From: Casuarius casuarius
Lineage: Eukaryota; Chordata; Aves; Casuariiformes; Casuariidae
Direction: 5' to 3'
Assembly (NCBI GenBank): GCA_003342895.1
Contig: PTFA01000024.1
Location: forward strand, 3,485,052 to 3,549,051
DNA length: 64,000 nucleotides
In this document: positions 39,801-48,274 of the stretch, piece after piece
How the letters are laid out: every line of letters begins with the position of its first letter
How positions within the stretch are numbered: the stretch's first letter is position 1
Notes under the pieces: generated by a model
What the model saw: the letters and a program-made list of their open reading frames with translations, nothing else
Databases searched by the model: none
Told to the model about the DNA's origin: nothing
Program-made: the position numbers and the translations under genes

Positions 39801-42800
39801 GGCTGTAACAGCTCAGTACTTCACTTCTTCCTTTTTATTACTTGCTTAATATCATATTTAATATTTAAAAGTGACAAACAAAATTCTGCTTTTCAACAAT
39901 TTTCCTGAAGAGGACAGATGTACTTTTGCTTATATTCTTTTTCTCAAAAGCAAGGATTGGCATTTAAAGTATGTTTGCAAGGTTTGACCACTGAAAGAAA
40001 GAAAATGTTATACAAATAATTACTACTCATTTATGATGACAAAGCAATAATAGAATAAAATAGCTCAAGAATTAATTGAGCTGAGATACCTCTGATTTTC
40101 CAGTTTACCAAAATGTATGTCCTTCTCCACCATAAGGAATATGTCCCTCCTGCAGTATCCTCTCCCAGGTCAAATTAGTGAGAGTGACTGCTGATAAATA
40201 AGAATGTTAGACTATTAACATCTAGCAGTATTCCATTTAATGTATGTGGATAAACACACTGAAAAATGAGGAAAGATGGTGACTGAAACAGCTTACATTG
40301 TATACTTCCATTATTTTTCCCATAATCATTTCACCTTATTATCATCATCATAATTTTTTTTTTATTTGGAAGAGAACATGCTACATACTGTGACATGGAT
40401 GCTTCTGGTAAGGAAGTGAACCATTCATCTTCTAGGAAGAAAAACATTGTGGGCACATAGTTCACTGTTCTTCCTCTCTGTCTTTTCCAAAACAAGTCAA
40501 GTTTCTCTGCAACACTCTTGCAGAAAAATCCAAAATTCAACTATATTTTTAAAAAGGGATTATGAAAAAGGCATTCTATATCCTAGATATATAGCAGCAA
40601 CAGTAAACTGTTCTAATAATATGAAATATTTCCAGATGCACATACAAATACAGCAGGTTAGTAAATGACGACTGTAAAATACATCTAAATAAAGTATCAC
40701 ACGGAGAGAGCAGACGCTAATTGTTCACATGAAGTAAATTAAAAACCACAGGGAATTATAATTACACAGCTTTTATTTCTATATACACATGAAACAGCAG
40801 AATATAAAAGATTTTGTAATTTTTAAATGGTTGTTAAACCATCTCAATCTTGCTCTCAGCAACACTTCACCATTTCTATGGTGATAACACTTTATATACA
40901 GCACAAATGACTGTCCTATTATTGTGAAATATGTGCAAATCCAGAGGGAGAAATAAATCTGTGAGTACTTTGCCAGCTAGAAAAGATTAATAATATCTCA
41001 CTTGTCAACATGTAGAAGTCATTGAAGTATGTTGGCCGATCATCCTAGTGGAGGAAGACAGAGAGATGGAAGTTGATATTTTTATTTACAGGACGTTAAT
41101 AATGACACCATACTAAGGACTGTTTTTTAAATTAAAGAGGTGTTTAAGATATCACAAGCGACTGGTACAAGAAATAAAACATAAATTGTTACCAAGGGAG
41201 GAGTGAGTGAAGAACAGGAATACACAGCAGCACGTGATGCATGGAATCCTGCTACAATGACTAGTAAATATTCAGATTAGAAAAAAGAAATCAAGTCATA
41301 CTGAAGACTGAAAACAAAAGGCTTTAAAAGATATCACTGAATACAGTTGTATAGCAAATTTAATAAAGTATAACAAGTCTAAACCGGTTATACTTACAAA
41401 GGTGTTACAAATGGAACAGCTTCCAAACATGAATGCTATGTTGCCTGCCACTGCCAAAGCATGTCCCTGCCTAAAGTGAAAAGGAAGATGGAGAATAATG
41501 TCGCCTGCTGAAATTATTCACATTTTTTGCCCTTAATCTGACAGCATAACTTAGGATGCCTGGGTGGCAGAAGAGATGGATTTGAACCTCCTTAGCCTAA
41601 GCAGGGAACTGAACTCAAATCAGTCACTTTCTGAGAAGTGCTCTGCTGGGCGTCAGTTAAAACGGGGATGTGTTGCCACCACTACATTAAAGGTGAGTCC
41701 TGTGAAGTTCGCTGCCTGCCAATAGAAAGGATTCATCTCTGAATGTGCTCAGTGAATGGCTGCATCTCAAGTGTAGCCCCTGCGAGCTGCAAAAGATCAG
41801 ATGCCCTTCTCTACATAGTGACCCCTCTTAGATAACTCTACGTACATCCTTGTTCAGAACATGGGAAGCCTGGGTTGCCATTTGGAAGTGTAAACTCGCC
41901 TGTTGACAGCACAGAAAACCCCCATGACCAAAAGAGGTACTTGGAATCACCCTTCTGGGAACAGATTCTTAATTTTCAGGTTCTCACATTAAATTCTTCT
42001 GCAGTTCTAGCACTTGCCTTTTTGAAAGCTCACAGCCTGATCCAGTGAACATATCTGAACATTTCTGCTAAATGGCATCTCCTTGATCTCAGTTTGGCTG
42101 TAAGCATCCTCTGGTGGGAAATGGACCTCTGTGCCCCATTGTGGCAAAGGACCCAGACATAGAATTAGTAGAGGACATGCACAAATTCTTTATTCAAGGA
42201 ATAATACCTTAGATAGTAAACTTTTGGTCAGTTGTTATCTTTTTATTTGCATAGTAGCCAATTCAATAATTTTAAACCAATAAAACGTATACATTCAAAA
42301 TGGCTAAGCCAACAGAAAGATAAAAATTATTAGTGAGAAAGGTGCTTCTGGATGTTTTCACTATCAAAACTTAAAGATCTTCACATATACTAAGCATCTG
42401 CTAAACACTGTATCTATTTTATAAAAGATAGATACAAAAATAGCTAAAAAAGCATTGCAGAATTTTCCTGGAGGCTAGCAAAGCTATTCTGTTGCAACCT
42501 CTGAAGCAAAATAATAACATCTGCCTATGGCATTCTTCATCTACAGGGGCCCCAAACCACTCCGCCAACTGTTTATACATTCAAGATTATTCCAGATGTG
42601 TACTTACACATTATTTCAATATGCTATGTTTGAGTGCCACTGAGTAGTGGTAAGGGCAGGTAAATTTTTGGAAAAAAAAATCGGATTCCAATCAAACCAT
42701 GATGCTAAACTCCTTAGTTGTGTAGTAACTGTACTATATGTGTGATCTCAAAAGTAACCACAAATCATCAGAATAACAACTTATTTCTCATGTGAGAGCC

Positions 42801-43753
42801 AAGGGATTTTAATTAATGTTAAACTTATTCTTAGGTTGAAACAGGTGTAACAACACAAACAAAAGTCTCATCAAATCTGAATTATAGTGTACATGCAGAC
42901 ATAGAATTGGAAAGCATTTGACAAGCAAAAGATAGATAAATGTAACACACCTATGGCTTGGAGGGTCTCCAGTGACCTCTTTTGGAACTGAGTGTCCACT
43001 TGCTAATGCCAGCTTTTGAACTATGGGGAAAAACACGTATTATTTAAAAGGTTCTGCAAGAACATTCTGAAATTCATTCAGTGGATGAATCAGTGATCTT
43101 GATTATTTTACTTAAAAAGGGATTTAGAAGAAATCAACCACTGTTTCTTTATTATGTCTGTGGCTATTCTTTCATACACTGAAGCACTGTATTTATGACA
43201 GTTTTCAAGTTAAAAATAAAAAGTTTAAAGACTGACAACCAGCGAGTCAGAAGTCAAGTCAAAAATAACCTCTTTTGTTACTTTTCTCTTTTCCTTCAAC
43301 CCATATTCCACTCACCTGTTTTGCCTGTTTTTTTCACTCATAGTGTAATGGCTTTCTGTAGATTCAATGTATTGTTAGAAACTCAACTCTGGCCTAATTT
43401 ACCCAGCTCCAGTTCATTCTTTATCTGCCTTGGCAGCAGTTGCTACGACACAAGGTACACTGAAAAAAGATGCACATTTGCTTCATGATGCAGCACTGTT
43501 TCCGGGTTACTGGAACACATGGCAAGTTACACAGATACCTGAGACCTCTGCGTTCATGCTGATACGTCTGTAATATGGCACTACAGTAAAAAGAAGTATT
43601 TTATATTATTATTATTAGATTACACTAGAGAAAAGTTGCATCAGTTGATTGGTAGCTAAACTCGCTGTTAATTTTAAGAGTAATTAACCTTACCTACTAC
43701 ATACAGTTGATGATCTCCATGATCAAGTAACTATATCATCACATTTGGAATTC
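16817..43753 (-). CDS. Kelch-repeat gene with C-terminal membrane anchor (multi-exon, 5' end not found)
   Basis: Fourteen small segments, each between a GT donor and an AG acceptor on the minus strand, join in order from 43753 down to 16817. From the second segment onward the phases agree at every junction and there is no stop until TAA at 16817-16819 (926 nt, about 309 residues). The product reads as kelch blades: SHRQGHALAVAGN...FMFG...YFNDFYML; DEW...EGHTFCVIKGKLHLF...LPGIYSFAL; EPWDLEVGG...RHCGQIMKGIAMYVY...MVHLEISHHDW. A hydrophobic helix (YYFLFIVIFLLIAAF) and a basic tail follow. Kelch blades build beta-propellers that bind partner proteins; the tail predicts membrane tethering. The glycine doublets are altered, so the gene may be relaxed or fast-evolving. 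Start codon and N-terminal blades were not located. Some junctions were chosen because phases fit. No orthologue recognised. Confidence 0.7.
17168..17208 (-). CDS. Kelch gene exon, 41 nt
   Basis: A strong pyrimidine tract and acceptor (ccaccccctgcaactcag) and near-consensus donor (CATCATG|gtgaga). It encodes LAFQMVHLEISHH, a kelch third strand, and the split codon makes the Asp before the Trp of the terminal exon. Confidence 0.65.
17836..18065 (+). other. Open coding-like segment within a kelch-gene intron
   Basis: After a good acceptor (cctcatccacttttcag) one frame includes ASKVESLGQDLEQEISRQN and PNKSKFKKQTMKEFVQ and ends at TAA. It is antisense to the kelch gene intron. No family recognised; may be chance or a retrocopy fragment. 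Confidence 0.15.
18833..18962 (+). repeat. CR1 LINE 3' fragment
   Basis: Matches the CR1 3' region as I know it: TTTGGAGATATTCAAAACAC, CTGGACAAGGCCCTGAGTAA, a GGTTGGACCAGATGAC stretch and a tail near GTGATTC. The orientation is sense on the plus strand. It is diverged and 5'-truncated. Confidence 0.85.
19704..19722. repeat. Short inverted repeat
   Basis: TAGTTTA and TAAACTA face each other across five bases, inside two TATGGTCTA direct repeats. Function unknown; probably incidental. Confidence 0.4.
20656..20691. repeat. 9-bp inverted repeat
   Basis: ACGATCATG pairs with CATGATCGT across an 18-nt loop. Nothing links it to a known element. Confidence 0.5.
22361..22381 (-). CDS. Kelch gene microexon, 21 nt
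   Basis: Excellent acceptor (ccactgctgcccccag) and donor (GACAC|gtgagc) bound 21 nt encoding CPSGID plus split codons. It enters and exits in phase 2. It joins blade core to the MVHLEI strand of the next exon. Confidence 0.5.
22525..22650 (-). CDS. Kelch gene exon, 126 nt
   Basis: Acceptor attctgtagaaacag, donor ACTGA|gtttat (weak). It encodes LLRHCGQIMKGIAMYVY, a kelch R-H strand and core strand. The glycine doublet position reads TQ, followed by AGGGG. The acceptor is a CAGAG pair two nt apart. Without the weak donor this frame would stop at 22497. Confidence 0.55.
23300..23450 (-). CDS. Kelch gene exon, 151 nt, Ser/Asp-rich loop
   Basis: Acceptor gccaacaaatacag, donor GGACG|gtattt. It encodes VSHLPSGLVHIEAGK followed by a polar, acidic segment (SVSSSTEVCADSSEKPTDDL). 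It reads as an inserted loop between blade strands. An insertion of this kind is known in the last blade of RABEPK, a kelch protein. The donor is moderate. Confidence 0.55.
23822..23880. repeat. TG/TA-rich simple repeat with palindrome
   Basis: Alternating purine-pyrimidine sequence made of TGTG, TATG and TGCACATG units. It includes the perfect palindrome ACATACGTACGTATGT at 23861-23876. Such tracts are mutable and Z-DNA prone. It lies in a kelch-gene intron. Confidence 0.8.
27100..27316 (+). repeat. CR1 LINE 3' fragment
   Basis: Contains ACACTGGAACAGATTGCCTG, GAGATACTCAAACCCTGAC, CTGGACTAGGTGATCTC and the ATTCTAAGATTCC tail. Sense orientation on the plus strand, 3' terminal portion only. 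The internal AAGAAAAACCTGTTTAAATG marks its left part. Confidence 0.9.
28553..28579 (-). CDS. Kelch gene microexon, 27 nt
   Basis: Acceptor atgtatctcag, donor GTTGGAG|gtaggc. It encodes EPWDLEVG plus split codons at both ends, giving the expected Trp strand and, with the next exon, a Gly-Gly. I picked this acceptor over an upstream tag because it keeps phase, so the call partly rests on frame fitting. Confidence 0.5.
30231..30247 (+). repeat. Poly(A) tract
   Basis: A run of about 17 A. No retrogene body is recognisable upstream. Confidence 0.7.
30327..30370 (+). repeat. GA-rich simple repeat
   Basis: Imperfect GAGA/GAAA purine tract on the plus strand within a kelch-gene intron. Confidence 0.75.
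31476..31564 (-). CDS. Kelch gene exon, 89 nt
   Basis: Acceptor tgctttgcattacag, donor GCTCTTA|gtgagt. It encodes VIKGKLHLFEGCSTQ then DAEGCLPGIYSFAL. KGKLHLF is the core strand and GIYSFAL the third strand. The glycine doublet reads EG. It is separated from the previous exon by an 8.5-kb intron. Confidence 0.8.
33092..33302 (+). repeat. MIR-like SINE remnant
   Basis: The order of blocks follows MIR/CORE-SINE consensus: a GTCCAGAGGGGAGTGCTGAG start, CTCTGTTTCTCACTCTCCTC then ATCTCTAGAAAGGAACCAAT in the middle, and TAAAGAGCTTTAGGATTCTT toward the end. Divergence is high, as expected of an amniote-age repeat. Confidence 0.55.
33827..33896 (+). repeat. (CA)n microsatellite
   Basis: About 70 bp of CA repeats with interspersed CAGACA units, directly followed by CCCCCCGGGGGCC. 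Length polymorphism is likely. It lies in a kelch-gene intron; a 114-codon frame across it is an artefact. Confidence 0.95.
40109..40159 (-). CDS. Kelch gene exon, 51 nt (or 41 nt)
   Basis: It encodes EGHIPYGGEGHTF, a kelch G-x-x-P-x-x-x-G-H-T strand, ending TTTTG|gtaaac in phase 2. With the consensus donor of the previous exon the acceptor must be gagag|GATAC (exon end 40159). With the alternative donor the better ctgcag acceptor applies (end 40149). Both keep the same downstream frame. Confidence 0.65.
40389..40431 (-). CDS. Kelch gene exon, 43 nt
   Basis: Acceptor tgtttttcttcctag, donor TCACA|gtatgt. It encodes DEWFTSLPEASMS, the Trp-bearing strand expected after FYML. A second donor (CAGTAT|gtagca) four nt further would also keep frame if the next exon used its CAG acceptor. 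Confidence 0.65.
41002..41044 (-). CDS. Kelch gene exon, 43 nt
   Basis: Acceptor ttcctccactag, donor GACAA|gtgaga. It encodes DDRPTYFNDFYMLT, the N-D-hydrophobic-aromatic strand of a kelch blade. It enters in phase 0 from the previous exon and exits in phase 1. Confidence 0.75.
41398..41470 (-). CDS. Kelch gene exon, 73 nt
   Basis: Acceptor ttttcactttag, donor CACCTTT|gtaagt (near consensus). It encodes QGHALAVAGNIAFMFGSC and then SICNTF. The G-H-x-hydrophobic strand followed by FMFG is the kelch core. The position after FG, normally the second Gly, is Ser. Confidence 0.8.
41560..41640 (-). repeat. Possible MIR-like or tRNA-derived SINE piece
   Basis: The minus strand carries GGAGGTTCAAATCCATCTC followed by TTCTGCCACCCAGG, resembling the B box and adjoining part of MIR-type SINEs. 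No full tRNA fold is apparent. Weak call. Confidence 0.3.
42951..43020 (-). CDS. Kelch gene exon, 70 nt
   Basis: Acceptor tgtttttccccatag, donor CCATAG|gtgtgt. It encodes QKLALASGHSVPKEV then TGDPPSH. This is the classical start of a kelch blade (hydrophobic pair, then G-x-x-P-x-x-R), completed by Arg across the next junction. Confidence 0.75.
43539..43580 (-). CDS. Kelch gene exon, 42 nt
   Basis: Acceptor cttctttttactgtag, donor GTCTCAG|gtatct. It enters with two bases and exits with one, and encodes PYYRRISMNAEVS. Its place fits the loop and fourth strand before VQKL. The usual Trp before KL is Val here (codon split across the junction). Confidence 0.5.
43694..43753 (-). CDS. Kelch gene, uncertain upstream exon (contains TAG)
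   Basis: The acceptor gctcctttgtag and donor GTAGTAG|gtaagg bound 60 nt. The end reads DHGDHQLYVV, a typical kelch strand, and exits in phase 1, which fits the next exon. If the whole segment is used, a TAG falls in frame seven codons in. An alternative acceptor directly after that TAG would leave LLDHGDHQLYVV and avoid it. Confidence 0.4.
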
Positions 43754-45196
43754 CTACAAAGGAGCAAAACAGAAATTTGGGCCTAAAACCAGGAATTTAT
43801 TGTAAATGAAAGAGTAACATACTGAAACAGTTTGGGATTTTCATTCCAATACAGTATAATTGTTCCAGCAAAAGCATGTTGGCTGTAAATGGATTGCACT
43901 AAACTTAATTGTTCCTTTGATACACAGTTCTGATTTTCAAAAGGAATTCAGACCACAGAAATTAAAGATAAAATCCTGTTCATTTCTTTGTAATAGTAGA
44001 AACTCAGCTCTCCAATATAGTCTTCTCTTTGTTTTCCTATATAAATGAGACTGGTAATTTGGGACTCCCAGATAATTATTAGAACTCGATCGATAAATAT
44101 GGATAGCTATCAAGAGACGTCTCCGCTATTGCATGTATATGGAAAGACCATGAGAGTACATAATTTACATTACCGCTTTACGCTGCTTCAGCTTTCAGCA
44201 TTTATACTAAGTGAGAGCTCATACTCTGACTAGGGAAGCTACTCGTCAAAGCACTTTGTGAAAATAGAGCTTTGATATGTTTTAGATCATAAAAAAAAAT
44301 TGTTTAATTTCCCAGTACCTCTTACAATTGGTGCAAATCACGACATTGAGCTTATCATTAGATTACTTTTAATTTCCACATCTTCCTGTCCCTTTCCATT
44401 CCCCCCCTGCCTTTTTTTTGCTGTCCTTGTAAAAGATAATTTTATTTGGTATTCTTTGTTTTAAAAACGGCAGATATGAGTGATTTAGCACAAATAACTT
44501 CATTAGATTAAGAGTGGGGATGACCCTTCAGCTGTCTCTCACCATTCTTAAAGCAAAAATTCAAAGGCATTAGTATAATTATTACTTAGATTGATGTAAG
44601 AATGCAAGTGTGCCCAGCACAATAACAACAAATATGGCACCATAATACTAAGTTTTAAAAATAATCACAAATCAGGCAATGCCAAAAATTAATTTTGCCT
44701 AATAATCTCAATTTGTCTTCATAAGATTTGTGTGTGTGTGGTCTTCCTTTTAGTATTACTATATTTGATTCATTCTCATATGAGAAGCTCCTTTTGAAAC
44801 TAAGCAAGAACAAGGACCTAAGGACATAATTATTACTGAAATTCAACTTAATTATTTATTTCTTACATGAAGGAGTATTTGAACCCGGTTATAGGGCACA
44901 CCTGTGCTAACCAGTCTTTGCTCATAAAAACAAATAAAAGAATAAAATCTCTCTTCCAAACAGGTCATAGGTGATGGCACCAATTATGTTACTAATTCCA
45001 AATAAAGATGATTTGTGCTTGGATTTTTTTCTAAATGATATATGGTAAGCATATAAAATAATGACTGGTATTAGAGTAGTGCTGGGTGCAGAGAAGAAAA
45101 ACCATGCTAAACAAAAACGTACTGTAGTTTGGCCACTGAAGTGGCAAGACTGCTCAGAACACTTCAGTACTTTACTCAAAAAAAACCCTAAAACAG

Positions 45197-45295
45197 CTTA
45201 TGCTGAAAGACTATGAAATAATTAAGAAAGCTCAAAAAATTCTAGATTACGAACTGAAGAGACAAGAAGAAGCTATTCTAATCGCACAGAATTAG
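45197..45295 (+). other. Short helical open frame
   Basis: A 32-residue frame (LMLKDYEIIKKAQKILDYEL then KRQEEAILIAQ) ends in TAG immediately before gtaggt, with acceptor-like aaaacag just upstream. Strongly helical composition. Too short to call a gene. Confidence 0.12.
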
Positions 45296-46519
45296 GTAGG
45301 TAACTTGAACAAAATAAGAAGCGAAAAAATCTGTTCTCAAGCCAGATTAAAAAAATCCTCTTCATTTGAAACTATAACCCCATCTAGTGGGACTCCTTTT
45401 TAATAGCTATGTGATAGGATTTGATCTGTTTCTTACTACTACCCTGAACATTTTCTGCTAGTAAAGACCATAAAATAATAGCTGGAGATCCTTGGGTTTT
45501 GCTGGCACCAGTTTTTTCCTTGAAGTACTCTATCCGTGCTACCATTAAGATTACCTTATTAGTAATAAAGGGTTGATGTATACAGGAATATTATCTATTA
45601 TGTTATCTGGATGAACTCTGAGCAAGTTTGGAGTAACACTGGAAAAAAAAAAGCATCCAGTTGTGAGAAAGGTAAGAGAGTTATGGGTAGAAAAGTACAA
45701 TGCAGAAGTAGTGTAACATCAATGGTCCTTGGATTACCCAGCCTGCATGGATTTCCATCAAAGTTGTCTGTGGCCATGGAAATTAATAAACTATAAGGGG
45801 GCCCAAGACTGTATTGGAGCAGTCCAATAGTGAGTTCTGTCTGTGTACACAGGTAAATTGTATTCCTAGCACCTTCCACTGGCTTCGTTCCTCTTGCCTT
45901 TTATAAGACGAAGAAATCGAAGAGGAAAGATGACACCTCAATTCTAAACTCTTTTTGCCAGGAGACTGTGATGTATGGAGCAAGCAGGGGGTAGAGGGTT
46001 TTTCAGGTCTGTAATATCTATAGCTCACTTTATTGTAATACATAGCTGAGACTGAACGCAGAAGCCATGGTGAGTGTCTACCCTGCAGAACAAAGTGGCC
46101 CGCCTCTCACACGCGCTACTGCTTCACTGATAGAAGCCCTCGAGCTGTTTTTGTTGACAACTCATTTAGTAAGAGCATCTTCATCAGCATCCTGCCAAGA
46201 CAGCTGTACAGAGCACTTTCTCACAGGCTGCACAGAGTACTTTCTCAAGCTCCACCCAGCTGGGCCCAACCAAAAACGTTGCTTTCTGAAGACTGCAAAT
46301 CATTACGTGATCTTTTGTATTTCTTTGATCAGTAGTTATGGCTATCAGTGTTGACATACAAATTATCATCAATTAGCTAGAGAGCATATACCCATTGATA
46401 CAAATGAGGCAGTCATGCTTCTCTCAGACCTGTCACTGCATACTTGCAAATTTAGCCAGACAGTGCTATTGTGATTTCTGTTTCAAAGACTTTTGGTCTA
46501 TAAGACTGGCAAGATTTGG

Positions 46520-47640
46520 GCCTTAAAATATAAGAACAGAATACCAAATTTCCACCTATCCCAGTATCCTGCCTCTGAGATATTAGTGGATACTTACAGA
46601 CAGAGTGGAAAAAATGAGCAACAGCAGAGTGGTCTTTCTTCCAATAAACTCAGCCAGCTTCTAGCAATCTGCAGCTTAGGGATTTTCTGTTGCTTAATAG
46701 CCCTTAATGGAGTTTTCTTCCATGAATTTGTGTAACTGCCTTTTAAACCACTTATGCTTTTGAACCAAAAGATCTGGTGGAAATGAGTTCCAGAATTTAA
46801 TGGCACTTTGCCTGAAAAAATACTTGCTTCTGTTGTTTTAAACTTGTTACCTGATCATTTTATTTAGTGCATGCACTTCTGCATAACAAGAAAACAGCAA
46901 GCAACAGTAACTTAGTCACTTTCTCCACATCAGTCACAATTTTATAGACCTCTGTTGTATTCTTCTCTCCCCTCAGTCATCTTCCACATACTGAAGCCAT
47001 TCCATGACTCTGCTCATCCTTGTCTCAGTGTTCTATATTTATTTTAGTTTTATTATTTTTTGAGGATTTTACAGCACAGAGAATTCGGATTCTTGATATG
47101 TTGACATAATGTTTTCGATTTTTTTCTCATCTACCTGTTTCCTAATATTTCCTAAAATTCTATATTCCTTTTCGAACACTGATGAGCATTCAGAAAAGTA
47201 CCTAGAAGGTTTCTAACATCTCTTTCCTAAGTAGGAATAGCTAATTGAGAGATCTACATACCCAATGGCTAATAAGAATTCCTTTCCCCTAGATGAATGA
47301 TCTTCATCCATCAACAGTTAATTTCAGCTGACATTTTCCCATTCATACAAGTTCACGGTATTCTTCTACTACTGCTTATTGTTCTGATCACACCGAACAG
47401 CATTCTGTAATAAACTTAATCTCTTCATTATTAATCCTCTACTCCAGATCACTTAAGAATATTGCTTAAGAATATTCCAAACAGCACGGAGCACAGAATC
47501 TAGGGGAACTCTACAGGTAACCTCTCTTCATAAACTGACTACTTCTTCTTTTTGTTTTCAACTATTTGTTTAACCAGTTCCTAACAAATATTATATACTT
47601 TGCTCAAGATGACAGGCAACAAAAAAATGGGACTGATATG
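46520..47640 (-). repeat. Ancient CR1/L3-like LINE, antisense
   Basis: The plus strand reads as the antisense of an old amniote CR1-clade LINE. Markers are CCCAGTATCCTGCCTCTGA (3' end), TTCCATGAATTTGTGTAACT, GAGTTCCAGAATTTAATG, AAAAAATACTTGC, ATTTTATAGACCTC, and further right CATTTTCCCATTCATACAAG and TTTAACCAGTTCCTAAC. It spans the 3' region and the end of ORF2, heavily diverged. The sense strand is minus. Confidence 0.75.
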
Positions 47641-47979
47641 TTGAACTAACAAAAGAAGACCAATTTTCACCTCACATTTCACTCTATTATCATACAGCTA
47701 ATAAATCCAGACTTAAGCATACATAAGTTGAAGACAAACTGTTTTTCATGAAAGGAGCTCGCTCGTGGAATGAACAGACTTTTTGACTAAACTGCAAACG
47801 TCCTTAGCAAATCTCTTCTACTGTAAACAAAACATTAACTTTATATATCCTTCACAGAACTTCCTGGAAAACTTTGCATGCCTTAATGAACAAACAGCAG
47901 GACAATTTGGGAAGGCCACTGCAGAATTCATTGTTGTGCAGCTCTAAGTTTATCGTACGGTATCTTGGGCCAGACTCCT

Positions 47980-48274
47980 TTCAGTGGTGTCCAGCAATAG
48001 GACACGAGGTAATAGGCACAAAACGAAGCACAGGAACTTCCATTTGAACATGAGGAAAAACTTTTTTACTGTGAGGGTGACTGAGCACTGGAACAGGTTA
48101 CCCAGAGAGGTTGTGGAGCCTCCATCTTTGGAGATATTCAAAAGCTGCCTGGACACAATCCTGGGCAACGTGCCCAGGTGTAGGTGCCCAGGTGTAGGTG
48201 ACCCTGCCTGAGCAGGGGGGTTGGACTAGATGTCCAGGGGTCCCTTCCAACCTCAACCATCCTGCAATTCTGTG
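47980..48274 (+). repeat. CR1 LINE 3' end with internal duplication
   Basis: A good CR1 match: CAGTGGTGTCCAGCAATAGG, GAACATGAGGAAAAACTT, GAGAGGTTGTGGAGCCTCC, GCAGGGGGGTTGGACTAGAT, TCCCTTCCAACCTCAACCAT and the terminal ATTCTGTG. A 14-bp unit (TGCCCAGGTGTAGG) is tandemly duplicated at 48171-48198. One of the younger-looking copies here. Confidence 0.95.

Noticed and set aside
41560..41640. tRNA gene suggested by a GGTTCAAATCC box
   Set aside because: No acceptor, D-arm or anticodon arm folds around it; better explained as a SINE remnant.
43694..43753. Treating the in-frame TAG as proof that the whole kelch gene is dead
   Set aside because: The following exons are open in phase to the terminal stop, and an acceptor just after the TAG offers a simple alternative.
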